DNA from: Garra rufa
Lineage: Eukaryota > Chordata > Actinopteri > Cypriniformes > Cyprinidae
Length of the DNA stretch: 64,000 nucleotides
Direction of reading: 5' to 3'
NCBI RefSeq assembly: GCF_049309525.1
Contig: NC_133366.1
Location: 19,397,412-19,461,411 of the forward strand
Shown: positions 1-10,829 of the stretch, one piece after another
Layout of the letters: every line of letters starts with the position of its first letter
How positions within the stretch are numbered: the first letter of the stretch is position 1
The notes under the pieces: model-generated
The model's input: the letters and a program-made list of their open reading frames with translations, nothing else
Told to the model about the DNA's origin: nothing
Databases searched by the model: none
Position numbers and translations under genes: made by a program

Positions 1-142
1 GAAAGATGTTATTTGCACTGTGAAAATAGAATTATTTCTAGCAAGATGCTATTTACACTAAGTGAAAAAATATTTACTACTAATACTACTTAATGCAAAT
101 AGTGGAAAATATCTGCACCTCAGTATGGAGTGTAAATAATTT

Positions 143-180
<38 letters not shown>

Positions 181-589
181 TGGATGCTGCTTTGGGACAA
201 CAAAGCCCTACCTACACCTAACCCTAACTGATAAACACCCGTGAGGCATTTTATTTTCGACTTTTTAATTATTTCCTTCATTTTTTATTGAAAATAAATG
301 CCTTTCTGATGTGATATGTAATGTAAAAAGGGAGAAGAACAAGTTTGGCAAAAGGCGGATTCGAATTCGGGTCAATTGTGTCAAAAATAATAGCTATGCA
401 CTTTACCACCTACACCACCAGAGCTGCTATTTAACAGACATCTTTTGCAATGTTGTCTAACTTTACCACATGTTGATTGGTGGAGTTAGTGTACATAGCC
501 TCTGCCAACAAGGCGGGCTATTTGCACTTAGTGTAAATAGACTCTGTGTAATAATAATAGCAAGTCACATGCAGAAATAAAATGTTTAC
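1..589. other. Intronic sequence of copy A with repeats
   Basis: Lies between exon 11 of copy A and its unseen exon 12. It holds a (TA)n run at about 150-176, the SINE-like head, and two similar TATTTGCACT-type phrases near the left edge. No exon seen. Confidence 0.5.
345..427 (-). repeat. tRNA-like SINE head
   Basis: On the minus strand the segment begins GCAGCTCTGGTGGTGTAGG, with a box-A-like TGGTGTAGGTGG. About 45 bases later comes a box-B-like ATTCGAATCC, followed by GCC. The spacing fits a polymerase III promoter of a tRNA-derived SINE. It does not fold into a clean tRNA by eye, so a functional tRNA is not claimed. Confidence 0.45.
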
Positions 590-610
590 CTATGACTTTA
601 ATGGTGTAGG

Positions 611-985
611 TGTCAGCAACACATCCGGACAGTCAGGTTCCATCACCACGCCCACTCGTTCCCAATCACCAGTCTACTGATCTCCTGCACCTGCCGCTCC
701 TCATCAACTCACCTCCATAAATACTCAGCACTTTCACCAACACACTGTCAGATCTACTTGTTAGACACTGGACTCAAACCTTTCTCCTGCCAACCGACCA
801 TTTACCTGCCTGTCTTCCTGCCATTTTATCTGTCTTCAAGTTAAGTTATATTCTGTCTTTGGTTTGCTTTTGCCTTCTTTTTATCATGATGTGATTTGTG
901 TTCTGAATTAAGCCTTTCTGTTTTTGAGTTTGTTATTAAAGGATCTTTAAGTTAACTTACCTCTCTCTCTCCTACGAGCCTGACA
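611..985. mobile_element. Solo LTR inserted in exon 11 of copy A
   Basis: The 375-bp unit begins TGTCAG and ends CTGACA and is flanked by perfect 5-bp duplications GTAGG (606-610 and 986-990). Internal features such as AATTAAGCC fit an LTR. It has no internal coding part, so it is a solo LTR left by recombination. It sits inside coding exon 11 on the minus strand. Confidence 0.8.
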
Positions 986-1661
986 GTAGGAGCTTGTGGA
1001 GTTGACAGTAATCGTCCATACCCCTGTCTGTTTGGCAGAGTTGAGATTTATTCTTCTTAAATTTCCAACAGTCAAGATGCTGCCCAGAGGACCATCTGCC
1101 ACTGAACCTGACTGAGATACACCTGAAGGTGTGGGGACAAAACATTGCAATAACATTACACATTACACAATAATTAAATTACAACATAATCAGTAACCAT
1201 AGAAACAAATTAGAACATAATCAGAAACCAAGGCAAGTAAAGAAACAGGAACTCAATACAGGACATGTGAACAAACAACTAAAAAATTGAAAAACAAAAC
1301 TTGACAGACAAAAACTGAATCGCACTAATCTATTATTTACCTGTTACACAAGTATTCTCTACCTGAGTGATTTATTATTAAGCATTCTGATCGAAGATAT
1401 GTTGGCTCACCTGTAGGGCTGTAAAGGGTAAAGTCTAGAGAATCTCCAGTGACATGTTTTCACATTGGACAGAGCTGAATCCAGCACAAAAGTAAAGTTT
1501 TCTGGCTTAGATGAACTTCTCTTTATCTGAAGAACAGTCACCTTAAAAAAACACACATTTGGGAAACAGTTACTTTTAAGAACAGCATAAACGAATTTAA
1601 GTTAGAATAAGATCGGTTGCATAATGCAATTTTATACTTGATAAACAGAGTTTATATAGTG

Positions 1662-1854
1662 CAGGGGTGCCCAAACCTGTTCCTGGAGATCTACCATCCT
1701 ACAGAGTTCAGCTCCAACCCTGATCAAACACACCTGAACCAGCTGATTAATCTCTTAGGTGGCACTTGATAATTACAGACAGCTGTGTTGGAGCAGGGCT
1801 GGAACTTAAGTCTGCAGGTAGGTAGATCTGCAGGAACAAGGTTGGGCACCCCTG
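1662..1854. mobile_element. hAT-type MITE in intron 9 of copy A
   Basis: Inverted ends CAGGGGTGCCCAAACCTGTT and its complement (AACAAGGTTGGGCACCCCTG) bound 193 bp, typical of the fish families beginning CAGGGGTG. No clear 8-bp duplication is left. Confidence 0.7.
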
Positions 1855-1859
1855 ATTTT

Positions 1860-2173
1860 CAGTGCGTTCCAAACAGGAATCTATCGGCCTCCAAAGGGCA
1901 CTCCGGAGTTTAAACAATCATAGCCGCTATATTGAAGTATCGTTCCAAACCGAAGTGCTAAAATCTAGCCACTTCAAAGGGCCCTTCGAAATGAAGAATT
2001 GACAGAATATGATCCTTTGCACAGATTCTGTCCATGATGACGCAGAAGGGCACTTCAAGAAACAGTTGTTTGGTCCCCTACACCCTTCAACCCTTCGAAG
2101 CTCTCACTCCGGAGGGTAAACCTTTTGATGGGATTAGGGCATAGGGATGAGCCCTTCCGAATTGAATGCAGGG
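1860..2173. mobile_element. Probable MITE with CAGTGCGTTCCAA end
   Basis: Starts CAGTGCGTTCCAAAC and ends with an imperfect inverse near TTCCGAATTGAATGCAGGG, with further internal GTTCCAAAC and CCTTCGAA motifs. It directly follows the previous MITE and stops about 30 bases from exon 9 of copy A. Confidence 0.45.
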
Positions 2174-2961
2174 ATAGTGAATTCAAAGCATTGTTAGAAC
2201 TTACCAGGTCAGAGGTGAATACATCCTTAATGACTGCAGTGACCTTAGAGACTGTAGTGTTTGTGATCTCTATGGTCTGTCCACCAGAAACATGGGCCAG
2301 GTCTCTGTACAACTGTATGTCTGACAGAGACACTAAACTTGTTGACGAGGTATTCTTTTCACTACGTAATGAAAAGGAGCTTGCAAGCAGGAAGTTGACC
2401 TGGATGGTGGGAATAAGAGAGAACATAGTTAAAATGTACACTTTACAATAAAATTCAATTTGCTAATATTAGTTAATGCCTTTCATGAACTAACAATAAA
2501 GCAATTTTACAGCTTTTTTTTAAATCTTGAATCATGCCTGTTTTATGTATTATTGTTCATTGTGGATTCATTATACGTAATACATTAACTAATGTTGACT
2601 ATAACATATTGAATCTTTCATTAGATATTAAGTCATAGCTGAAGTAACAAATCAAGCAGTTCAAGAAGGCACTCACTGTAGACTTGGTGCTTTCTATCAT
2701 GACTTCAACTGCACTTTTTAATTTTGAGTCCTTTGCTGAAGCATCAGTGAAAACAAATATGTCTGAAGATGAAGGAACTTGTGTCAGTGTCAACTGCATA
2801 TCCATGAAACAACAAAACAAAACAAAAAGGAATTTGTAAGATTATAATCACTCTGTAACTAAAGGGCAACCTAATTGTTCACAATATATATATTTTTTTC
2901 TTTACCTAAAGCTTCAAGACATTTGATATTTTATGTTTTTGTGCATACTAATTTCAGTGTG

Positions 2962-3027
<66 letters not shown>
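2962..3027. repeat. (CA)n microsatellite beside the exon 7 donor of copy A
   Basis: About 33 dinucleotide units. It is followed by ACATGTTTTATGGGGACATTC, a phrase that also accompanies the long GT run near 55280, so both belong to one mobile repeat type. Confidence 0.9.
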
Positions 3028-3030
<3 letters not shown>

Positions 3031-3345
3031 TGGGTTTACATGTTTTATGGGGACATTCCATAGGCACACCAGGAGTCCTGACAGGCACATATCTGAGAAG
3101 TTTCCATGAACTGATGCTGAAAGGGAATTAATATATTCTTTGAATGTATCTGCATTCTCAGTCCTTACAATAGGTCCAGAACCTGTTATCAGAAAAGTAC
3201 ACACATTACAGAGACCAAGAACAATGCAATTTCAACATAAAATGTACCTGATCCATGTATCTAGCATGTATCAAATTTTAACGTACTATCTAAATGTCAC
3301 AACAGAAATCTAGACTCATCAGAACAGAGCAGATCCTTTTGAATA

Positions 3346-4891
3346 CAGTGCCTTGCGAAATTATTCATACCCCTTATTTTTTTTCACATTTTGTTATATT
3401 GCTGCCTTATGTTAAACTACTTAAAATTACTTTTTTCCCAGATCTTTAACATTTTTTTTTAACATTTGTGCAAATTTATTAAAAATAAGAAACTGAAAAA
3501 AGATCCTGTTGCATAAGTATTCTTACCATTTTCTGGGACACTCGAAATTTAGCTCAGGAGCATTCATATTGCTTCTAGATGTTACTACACTTTGAGTGGA
3601 GTTACAGTTTTTTCTGATTGCTTAAGCACATTTTTTGTAACTATTGGCTATTTTTGCAAAACTCTACACACAAATAAGAAAACCTTTCACCCAGTTATCA
3701 AAACATTGCAGTTCTCTTGCAAAAGCGAACACAGGTAGATTAACTCTTCACACCTTCGTAAAAATGGTGTTTTCGTATCACACAGTAAACACAAGCCATC
3801 ATCTACTAAGCACACAATGTGCCAACTGCACACTGATGGTATGAATACAAAACACATCTGGCTTTTTCTTTCTCTGTGTACAGATGTCAATTTGAGGTCA
3901 GACTTTTGTCATAGTGTCATGTAAACATACAAGGATCCAAACATCAAGTATTGGTGTTTATTCACACTCATCAAAACCAAGACAAAGTCAGAACACAAAA
4001 TAGTGTTAATGATAGCCATACATGTGTATAATTTTGCTAGGAGTGTGTTGGAAATTTGGTAATTGAGTGTAAGCAGTGAGTTGTGTTTAAAGTTCTGCAA
4101 AGTGTGTGTTACAAAATTGCAAACTGAGTGCAAAGCAGTGTTTGTGCTTTTAGTTTTGCAAACTCAGTGAGTGGTTTTGCTGTACTTATTAATAGTTTTA
4201 GAAATTGTGCTACAAGAATCACGATTAGTGCTTAAGCATTCAGAAAAAACTGTAAACTGTGGCAAATTCATTTGAATGAGTATGATTTAGAAAGGCACAC
4301 ACCTCTCAGAAAAGGTCTGCTTGCAGCTGAAACAGCTGAAAATGCATATCAGAGCAAAAACCAAGTCCTGAGGTCAAGATAACTGCCTGCAGAGCTCAGT
4401 GACAGACTTGTGTAAAGGCAATGATATAGGGAAGAGTTCAGAAAAAAATCTGCTGCATTGAAGGTTCACAGAAGCATGTAGCCTCCATTATCCATAATGG
4501 AAGACGATTGGAACAACTAGGACTCTAGAAAATGTCTGCCAGCCCCCATCCAAGCTGACAGAGCTTGAGGTGTGAAAAGGTGAGGCAAAGAATGGCAGAT
4601 AACTGTCAAATGCAGATGTGCAAAGCTTGTCACATCATACCCAGAAAGACTTGAGGCTGTAAAGGTGCTTCAACTATGTACTGAGTTAAGGGTATGAATA
4701 CATATGCAATGTAGGCCTACTTATTTCAGTGTTTTATTTTATTTTTTTAATTTTAAAATTTGCAAATCTGGTTTTTGCTTTCTCATTATTATGGTGTATG
4801 GAGTGTAAATTGATGTGGGGAAAAACTAATTTAAAGCAGTTTAACATAATGCAGCAACAAAACAAAATGTGAAAAAAAATGAAGGGGTATG
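3346..4891 (+). mobile_element. Tc1/mariner-type element, degraded, in intron 6 of copy A
   Basis: Left end TA-CAGTGCCTTGCGAAATTAT and a right end reading AAAATGTGAAAAAAAATGA form the long inverted termini typical of fish Tc1-like elements; the outermost right part is lost. Positions about 4280-4700 keep broken transposase sequence with multiple stops. A 648-bp MITE is nested at 3605-4252. Confidence 0.75.
3605..4252. mobile_element. MITE with TA duplication nested in the Tc1-like element
   Basis: Ends CAGTTTTTTCTGATTGCTTA and TAAGCATTCAGAAAAAACTG are inverted and flanked by TA on both sides, with subterminal GCTTAAGCA. Mariner-like non-autonomous element. Confidence 0.75.
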
Positions 4892-5023
4892 TCTACATGC
4901 AGCTGGTGATGTAAACATGTTGTATATTGTGCATTGGTTTCATGTATCATCCAAATTATCCAACAGAGAAGAACCAAAGGCTTCAGGAAGCAGCAGTACA
5001 TATGAGTAGATAAAGGTTTACAG

Positions 5024-5194
5024 CAGATATGGGTAACTTCAGTCCTGGAGGACCACTAGCTCCAACCCTAATCAAACACACCTAAACAAGCTAATCAAGG
5101 TCCTCAAGATCGCTACAGGCAGGTCTGTTTGATTAGGGTTGGAGCTAAACTCTGCAGGACAGTCGCCTTCCAGGAGCGAAGTTGCCCATCCCTG
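5024..5194. mobile_element. hAT-type MITE
   Basis: Ends CAGATATGGGTAACTTCAG and an imperfect inverse (CGAAGTTGCCCATCCCTG), flanked by a diverged duplication (GTTTACAG / GCCTACAG). The middle holds the familiar AATCAAACACACCT motif. Confidence 0.65.
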
Positions 5195-5317
5195 GCCTAC
5201 AGGTTAAAAAAGGTGCTCCTATAGGATGGGATTATAGGAACTCAAAATGTTCTCATATGCCATCAGGCTATAAAGTCTTTTAGTTGAATCTTTCCTTATC
5301 TTTACATCTACATAAAT

Positions 5318-5489
5318 CAAAGGTTTCCAACTGTCCTGCAGAGTTTTGCTCTAACCCTAATTAAACACACCTGAACCAATCAAGGTCTTACTAGGCATAC
5401 TAGATATTTCCAGGCAGTTGTGTTGAGACCAGTTCAGAGCTAAATTCTGTAGGACAGTGGCCCTCCAGGACCAAATCTGGACACCCCTG
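5318..5489. mobile_element. hAT-type MITE just before exon 6 of copy A
   Basis: Right end GGACACCCCTG and internal AATTAAACACACCTGAACC place it in the same family as the copies at 1662 and 5024. It ends 21 bases before the exon 6 donor. Confidence 0.6.
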
Positions 5490-5818
5490 TTTTAAGTACA
5501 ATAGGCCTACCCTGGTCATTAAATGGGACTAGAATGTATTGTGAAGGTTCCTCTGATGTTCCTCTCCTGCTGTCTATGATACTGAAGCACACTCTCTTGA
5601 ATGTTTCAGTGTAATTTGACAAACTGCCTGTGATATCGAACACAAAAGCCAGAACTGAGCTCTGACTGAGACCCATCAATCTAAAGAAATAAAGAGAGAG
5701 GGGATGGAAGATTAAGAGATAGTTCACTCTATTCCCTTTTATTAAATGAAAAATGTACAGTCTGGACATTCTTCTAAAAGAGTCATTTGTATTCCTTGGA
5801 TGAATATAAATCATACAG

Positions 5819-6006
5819 CAGTTATCTCCAACCCTGTTCCTGGAGAGCTACTGTCCTGAAAACTTGTCCAACCCTGCTTCAATACACCTGGCTGTAATTA
5901 TCAAGTAACCCTAAATCGTGAATAGCTGGTTCAGGTATGTTTAACTGGTGTTGGTGTTAAAATCTGCAGGACAGGAGCTCTCCAGGAGCAGGGTTGGAAA
6001 TCCCTG
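5819..6006. mobile_element. hAT-type MITE with exact 8-bp duplication
   Basis: Starts CAGTTATCTCCAACCC, ends GGTTGGAAATCCCTG, and is flanked by TCATACAG at 5811-5818 and 6007-6014. Located in intron 5 of copy A. Confidence 0.8.
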
Positions 6007-7214
6007 TCATACAGATTTAAAAAAATAATATACCGAAGAAAGGTTTGGTCGTCTGTGTCCAGTCGGATGTTTTCCAGTAGTTCCATAGTAGCTTTGATTG
6101 CCATTTCAGCCGCACGTTTATGAAGGAAGCCATGATCTGAACTAATGACATCCTTACTGATGCCTCCTGTGGGTTCTCTTAAACTGGTCCTGCCAAAAAA
6201 GCCCCCATGGCTACACTTGCCTGACAGACACAATTGTGACCCTGGACCACAAAACCAGTCATAAGGTAAAATTTTACAAAACTGAGATATATACATCATA
6301 TGAAAGCTCAATAAATAAGTTTTCTATTGATGTATGGTTTGTGAGGATAGGACACTATTTGGCCGAGATACATCTATTTGAAAATCTGAAATCTAAGGGT
6401 GCAAAAAAATCAAAATACTGAGAAAAGCACCTTTAAAGTTGTCCAAATTAAGTTCTTAACAATGCATATTACTAGGGATGTCACAATACTCAATATAATA
6501 TCGAACCGTTCGGTACGACATCCACAGTTCAATAGAGTCCGGGAACGTGACGTCAGCAACGCAATGCATGTTGGGAATTTAGGTAACGGAGCTGCGGTGA
6601 ACACTGTGTTTGATTGTGATCGTGAAGTTTTAGTCTACTTTATTCTGCATAAATAATAATTTTTGGTGAACTATTGTTGTGTTGTTAATTGCCACAGTCT
6701 CACCGATTACCAGCATGTACGCCGACTGTCAAATGTTTGATTTTCCAGCTTTCCAGCTTGGACAATCACCTTGGATCCCAAGTGTCCGAGTTAACAAAAC
6801 GGCGTTGCATGGCGTGGGTACAAGCAGTTAGACGGAAAAGCATTAGTTGACTAATATGTGCCCCAGCGTTGTTATGAAACCATGAATTAAGAAATTAATG
6901 CTGTCAAATCAGTTGCTCTCAAGGAATGTCATCCAACATAAATGTGTAAATATGTTCATGTATTGCGTGTATTTATATGTATATACACATGTACATATAT
7001 AAAATTTAAATTATTTATATATACATTAGTTAACATTTGAAGTGGATCGAAAGCTTTCATCAAAGTTGTCATAATAAAATCATGTCTTAGGACTTTAACT
7101 TTTTTGATCCACTTCGAATGTTGACTACTAATAAATGTATATAGATATAATAGGTATAAAATATACACATGTATGTGTACTTATACATAGACAATGTTTT
7201 ACAGCCTTCAGTTA

Positions 7215-7548
7215 TGCCGCGTTTCAGACAACCCGTTACCCGTGTTTTTCCAGCCTTCTACCGGTGAAAGTGCACTGGAGCGGCAGTCAAACCTGTCATT
7301 TCCCATCTGTGAACTCGTACTAACGTTAGATCAACGTACTCCCAGTTCCGAGCTCTGATATACGGTGCGTTGTTTATGCAAGTGGTACATGGTGGAAAAA
7401 TAGTCTTTAGGACAATATAACGTTGCATTCAAATTAATAATAATAAATGCGCTCAGACAGTTTGGCACGACTTGCCTGGAACGCGTGACTGGTGGTTTGA
7501 AGTCGTGATTTAACGCTACGGGCTTTAAAATCTGCCTGGAACGCAGCA
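7215..7548. mobile_element. PIF/Harbinger-type MITE (left-arm copy)
   Basis: Ends TGCCGCGTTTCAGACA and TCTGCCTGGAACGCAGCA, flanked by TTA on both sides. Same family at 8951-9275 and 41516-41887. Confidence 0.7.
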
Positions 7549-7874
7549 TTAAACATGCATTATCTGTTTTGCATATTGCATACCACGTTGCAGCAATAAA
7601 TTGAAAAAACACGAACATTTCTATATCCCTTTATTTATGGATAACACACTGAGGTAAATGTGCACAGTTCACAGTAACATAAGAATCAACTAAATTGAAA
7701 AGTTCAGTTCCACTACTACTATAGTGCAAACACAACAGGTGTAAGATGTAACAGTGCTGTAAACTTTAAGTCTCAAGAACACAGTTAACAATGCAGTAGG
7801 TAAAACGGCAAATAACACTACAAACAAAGTAGGAAAACACCATCTGGGAATGTTACGTGCGGTAAGGCGGTAAC

Positions 7875-8015
7875 TCATTTAGATCGTCCACCACTCTTTA
7901 TGCTCGTAAGGATCGAGCCGTTGATTATTTTTAGTTTTTCTAAATATCTCAGCTTTGACACTTCATTAAGCTTTTCTCGGTATGGAAGATTTAGCTTTTC
8001 CTCGGATCTGTGCAT
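7875..8015 (-). pseudogene. 46-codon start of a transposon-linked protein, left-arm copy
   Basis: From the ATG at 8015 it reads MHRSEEKLNLPYREKLNEVS and continues KLRYLEKLKIING. Near the end the frame is shifted by one base: the alternative frame reads DPYEHKEWW. From memory, uncharacterised multicopy fish proteins start with a similar LPYREKL...RYLEKL...DPYE pattern; this was not verified. Probably a broken first coding exon. Confidence 0.45.
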
Positions 8016-8483
8016 TGTTTTTTTTTCTTTTTAATAGTAGCCTACTATCTTGTAATACTGACGGCTGACGACGTTACATAAAACATGGCGGCAACTACCC
8101 ATAATTCTACGCGCAGTGACGTAGTTGGCCAAGCTCTATACGCGCTTGTGAATTGCGGTTTTTCGGTTTTGCATTTAAATATCTTCCTTCCTTTTATTTC
8201 TCTTGGAATTTGCTGTCTGTTTGCCCACGATTTCATGTGTTGAAATGAGAAAACGCTTCCCCTCTTATATTTGAAAAAAAAATACGCAACACGCAGAGCA
8301 TCTTCCATTCTAATGACATGCAATGATAAGCCTTTCTAAACTTGTTGCCCAAAAGTTATAGAGCTTGGCCAACTACGTCACTGCGCGTAGAATTATGGGT
8401 AGTTGCCGCCATGTTTTATGTAACGTCGTCAGCCGTCAGTATTACAAGATAGTAGGCTACTATTAAAAAGAAGAAAAAAAACA

Positions 8484-8624
8484 ATGCACAGATCCGAGGA
8501 AAAGCTAAATCTTCCATACCGAGAAAAGCTTAATGAAGTGTCAAAGCTGAGGTATTTAGAAAAACTAAAAATAATCAACGGCTCGATCCTTACGAGCATA
8601 AAGAGTGGTGGACGATCTAAATGA
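8484..8624 (+). pseudogene. 46-codon start of a transposon-linked protein, right-arm copy
   Basis: Mirror of 7875-8015, with the same frame break before the DPYEHKEWW-like sequence. The two copies diverge from the central spacer. Sharing the same break shows that the damage predates the inversion duplication. Confidence 0.45.
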
Positions 8625-8950
8625 GTTACCGCCTTAACGCACGTAACATTCCCAGATGGGGTTTTCCTACTTTGTTTGTAGTGTTATTTGCCGTTTTACC
8701 TACTGCATTGTTACCTGTGTTCTTGAGACTTCAAGTTTACAGCACTGTTACATCTTACATCTGTTGTGTTTGCACTATAGTAGTAGTGGAACTGAACTTT
8801 TCAATTTAGTTGATTCTTATGTTACTGTGAACTGTGCACATTTACATCAGTGTGTTAACCACAAATAAAGGGATATAGAAATGTTCGTGTTTTTTCAATT
8901 TATTGCTGCAACGTGGTATGCAATATGCAAAACAGATAATGCATGTTTAA

Positions 8951-9275
8951 TGCTGCGTTCCAGGCAGATTTTAAAGCCCATAAATCACGACTTCAAACCA
9001 CCAGTCACGCGTTCCAGGCAAGTCGTGCCAAACTGTCTGAGCGCATTTATTATTATTAATTTGAATGCAACGTTATATTGTCCTAAAGTCTATTTTTCCA
9101 CCATGTACCACTTGCATAAACAACGCACCGTATATCACAGCTCGGAGCTGGGAGTACGTTGATCTAACGTTAGTAACGTTACGAGTTCACAGATGGGAAA
9201 TCACAGGTTTGACAGTGCACTTTCACCGGTAGAAGGCTGGAAAAACACGGGTAACGGGTTGCCTGAAACGCGGCA
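8951..9275. mobile_element. PIF/Harbinger-type MITE (right-arm copy)
   Basis: Inverted counterpart of 7215-7548: ends TGCTGCGTTCCAGGCA and TGCCTGAAACGCGGCA, flanked by TAA. Confidence 0.7.
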
Positions 9276-10829
9276 TAACTGAAGGCTGTAAAACATTGTT
9301 TGTCTATGTATAAGTACACATACATGTGTATATTTTATACCTGTTATATCTATATATATTAGTAGTCAACATTCGAAGTGGATCAAAAAAGTTAAAGTCC
9401 TAAGACATGATTTTATTATGACAACTTTGATGAAAGCTTTCGATCCACTTCAAATGTTAACTAGTGTATATATAAATAATTTAAATTTTATATATGTACA
9501 TGTGTATATACATATAAATACACGCAATACATGAACATATTTACACAGAAAAGTTTATGTTGGATGACATTCCTTGAGAGCAACTGATTTGACAGCATTA
9601 ATTTCTTAATTCATGGTTTCATAACAACGCTGGGGCACATATTAGTCAACTAATGCTTTTCCGTCTAACTGCTTGTACCCACGCCATGCAACGCCGTTTT
9701 GTTAACTCGGACACTTGGGATCCAAGGTGATTGTCCAAGCTGGAAAGCTGGAAAATCAAACATTTGACAGTCGGCGTACATGCTGGTAATCGGTGAGACT
9801 GTGGCAATTAACAACACAACAATAGTTCACCAAAAATTATTATTTATGCAGAATAAAGTAGACTAAAACTTCACGATCACAATCAAACACAGTGTTCACC
9901 GCAGCTCTGTTACCTAAACTCCCAACATGCATTGCGTTGCTGACGTCACGTTCCCGGACTCTATAAAAACAAGTTACAAAAACATTATAACTTGTTTTTA
10001 ATTCACAACATCAGTCGAGTGTTTGAAATAACTTCCTTAATGTTGTGATCTGATGTGGATTCTCATCACAGAATGAGGCAGACGATAAATTCTATACTCA
10101 TATTCAATGTATGTCGATTAGCAATGGCTTAGGAAAATACCCGAGATGGCTTGAAGAACACAGATAAACCATATATTATTGCAGACGAGTGTTTATTGTC
10201 CTTAGATTTCATCATTCAAAACGTTTACCGTTATATCTTGTTTTTAATAACTTACAGCAATAGCGATGCTTTCATCCTTATTAGAGAAGATGGAACGGAA
10301 CGTTACTAGAGCTACTTCTTTGATGCATATGTGTTTTGTTTTGTTTTTGCACAAGGGCGCCCTCTGGCATCCAGTATGAATGAAACCCATTCTATTTTGC
10401 GTAAAAATCTAAAAAATTATACCTCTCTCAAAAGAAAAATTAAGCAGACACATACAACCACACTTTATCTAGTGTGCAGAGGTTTACAGGAGTATTTTGT
10501 TAACTTATTTCAAAAAAACCCACACTGAAGTGGCAAGATATCAGAACCGAACCGAACCGAAAACCGTGGTTAAAAACCGAGGTACGTATTGAACCGTGGA
10601 CTAACTGTATTGTTGCATCCCTACATATTACTAATCAAAAATTACATTTTGATAGGTTTACAGTAGAAATTTTACAAAAAATCTTAATGTAATATGATCT
10701 TTACTTAATTTCCTAATGATTTTTGACATAAAGGAAAAATCAATAATTTTGACCCATACAATGTATTTTTGGCTATTGCTACAAATATACCCCAGCGACT
10801 TAAGACTGGTTTTGTGGTCCAGGGTCACA

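Larger units (their letters stand above)
590..6220 (-). pseudogene. VWA7-like copy A, decayed; exons 5-11 present, 3' end outside window
   Basis: Exons by homology to the intact copies, in transcription order: E5 6034-6220, E6 5511-5680, E7 3070-3182, E8 2677-2793, E9 2205-2399, E10 1411-1541, E11 1122-991 continuing at 610-590. E6 carries the VWA metal-site region as DITGS. E5-E9 are open and keep family exon lengths (187, 170, 113, 117 bp), except that E9 is 195 rather than 204-210 bp. E10 is 131 instead of 133 bp: a 2-bp loss shifts the frame. E11 is cut by a solo LTR; without it, and with one copy of the target duplication, it is exactly 153 bp as in the other copies. Exons 1-4 are absent: a transposon block begins about 15 bases before the E5 acceptor. 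It is more diverged than C, D and F, and its introns are crowded with MITEs. A pseudogene is the clear reading; exons 12-15 would lie left of base 1. Confidence 0.85.
6532..8140 (+). repeat. Left arm of a 1.6-kb inverted repeat
   Basis: Nearly identical to the complement of 8357-9964 (for example the CpG-rich block at 8090-8140 against 8357-8410, and 6540-6640 against 9866-9960). The 216-bp spacer is unique. The arms share even the nested 334-bp MITE, so the inversion duplicated a preassembled block. Confidence 0.88.
8357..9964 (-). repeat. Right arm of the 1.6-kb inverted repeat
   Basis: Complement of 6532-8140 with scattered substitutions and short indels (for example the arm copies differ near 7520 and 8978). 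Both arms end in ATAGAGTCCGGG at the outer side and TATAGAGCTTGGCC at the inner side. Confidence 0.88.
6473..10623. mobile_element. hAT-like element, 4151 bp, mostly a long inverted repeat
   Basis: Ends TAGGGATGTCACAATAC and GTATTGTTGCATCCCTA are inverted copies with few mismatches, flanked by perfect CATATTAC duplications at 6465-6472 and 10624-10631. Ends and duplication length fit hAT. The interior holds two arms (6532-8140 and 8357-9964) in opposite orientation. No full transposase frame is present. Confidence 0.8.
6235..10829. mobile_element. Cyprinid-type MITE (TGTGACCCTGGACC ends) carrying a nested 4.15-kb element
   Basis: Left end TTGTGACCCTGGACCACAAA, right end the exact inverse (GTTTTGTGGTCCAGGGTCACAA). 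Without the nested element (6473-10623) and one copy of its duplication, about 436 bp remain. It is inserted about 15 bases before the exon 5 acceptor of copy A; the uninterrupted site is visible near 55570-55590. I know this repeat type as very common in zebrafish, but cannot give its database name with certainty. Confidence 0.8.

Noticed and set aside
345..427. Functional tRNA gene
   Set aside because: Box A and box B are present, but the arms do not pair convincingly by eye; a SINE head is more likely.
2875..3204. Open frames rich in Thr-His or Val-Cys repeats
   Set aside because: They are translations of the CA/GT microsatellite, as also at 54857-55166.
7331..7618. Open frame of 95 codons, with a mirror at 8881-9162
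   Set aside because: It lies in the inverted arms and overlaps the nested MITE; no protein family features, and conservation is explained by the duplicated DNA.
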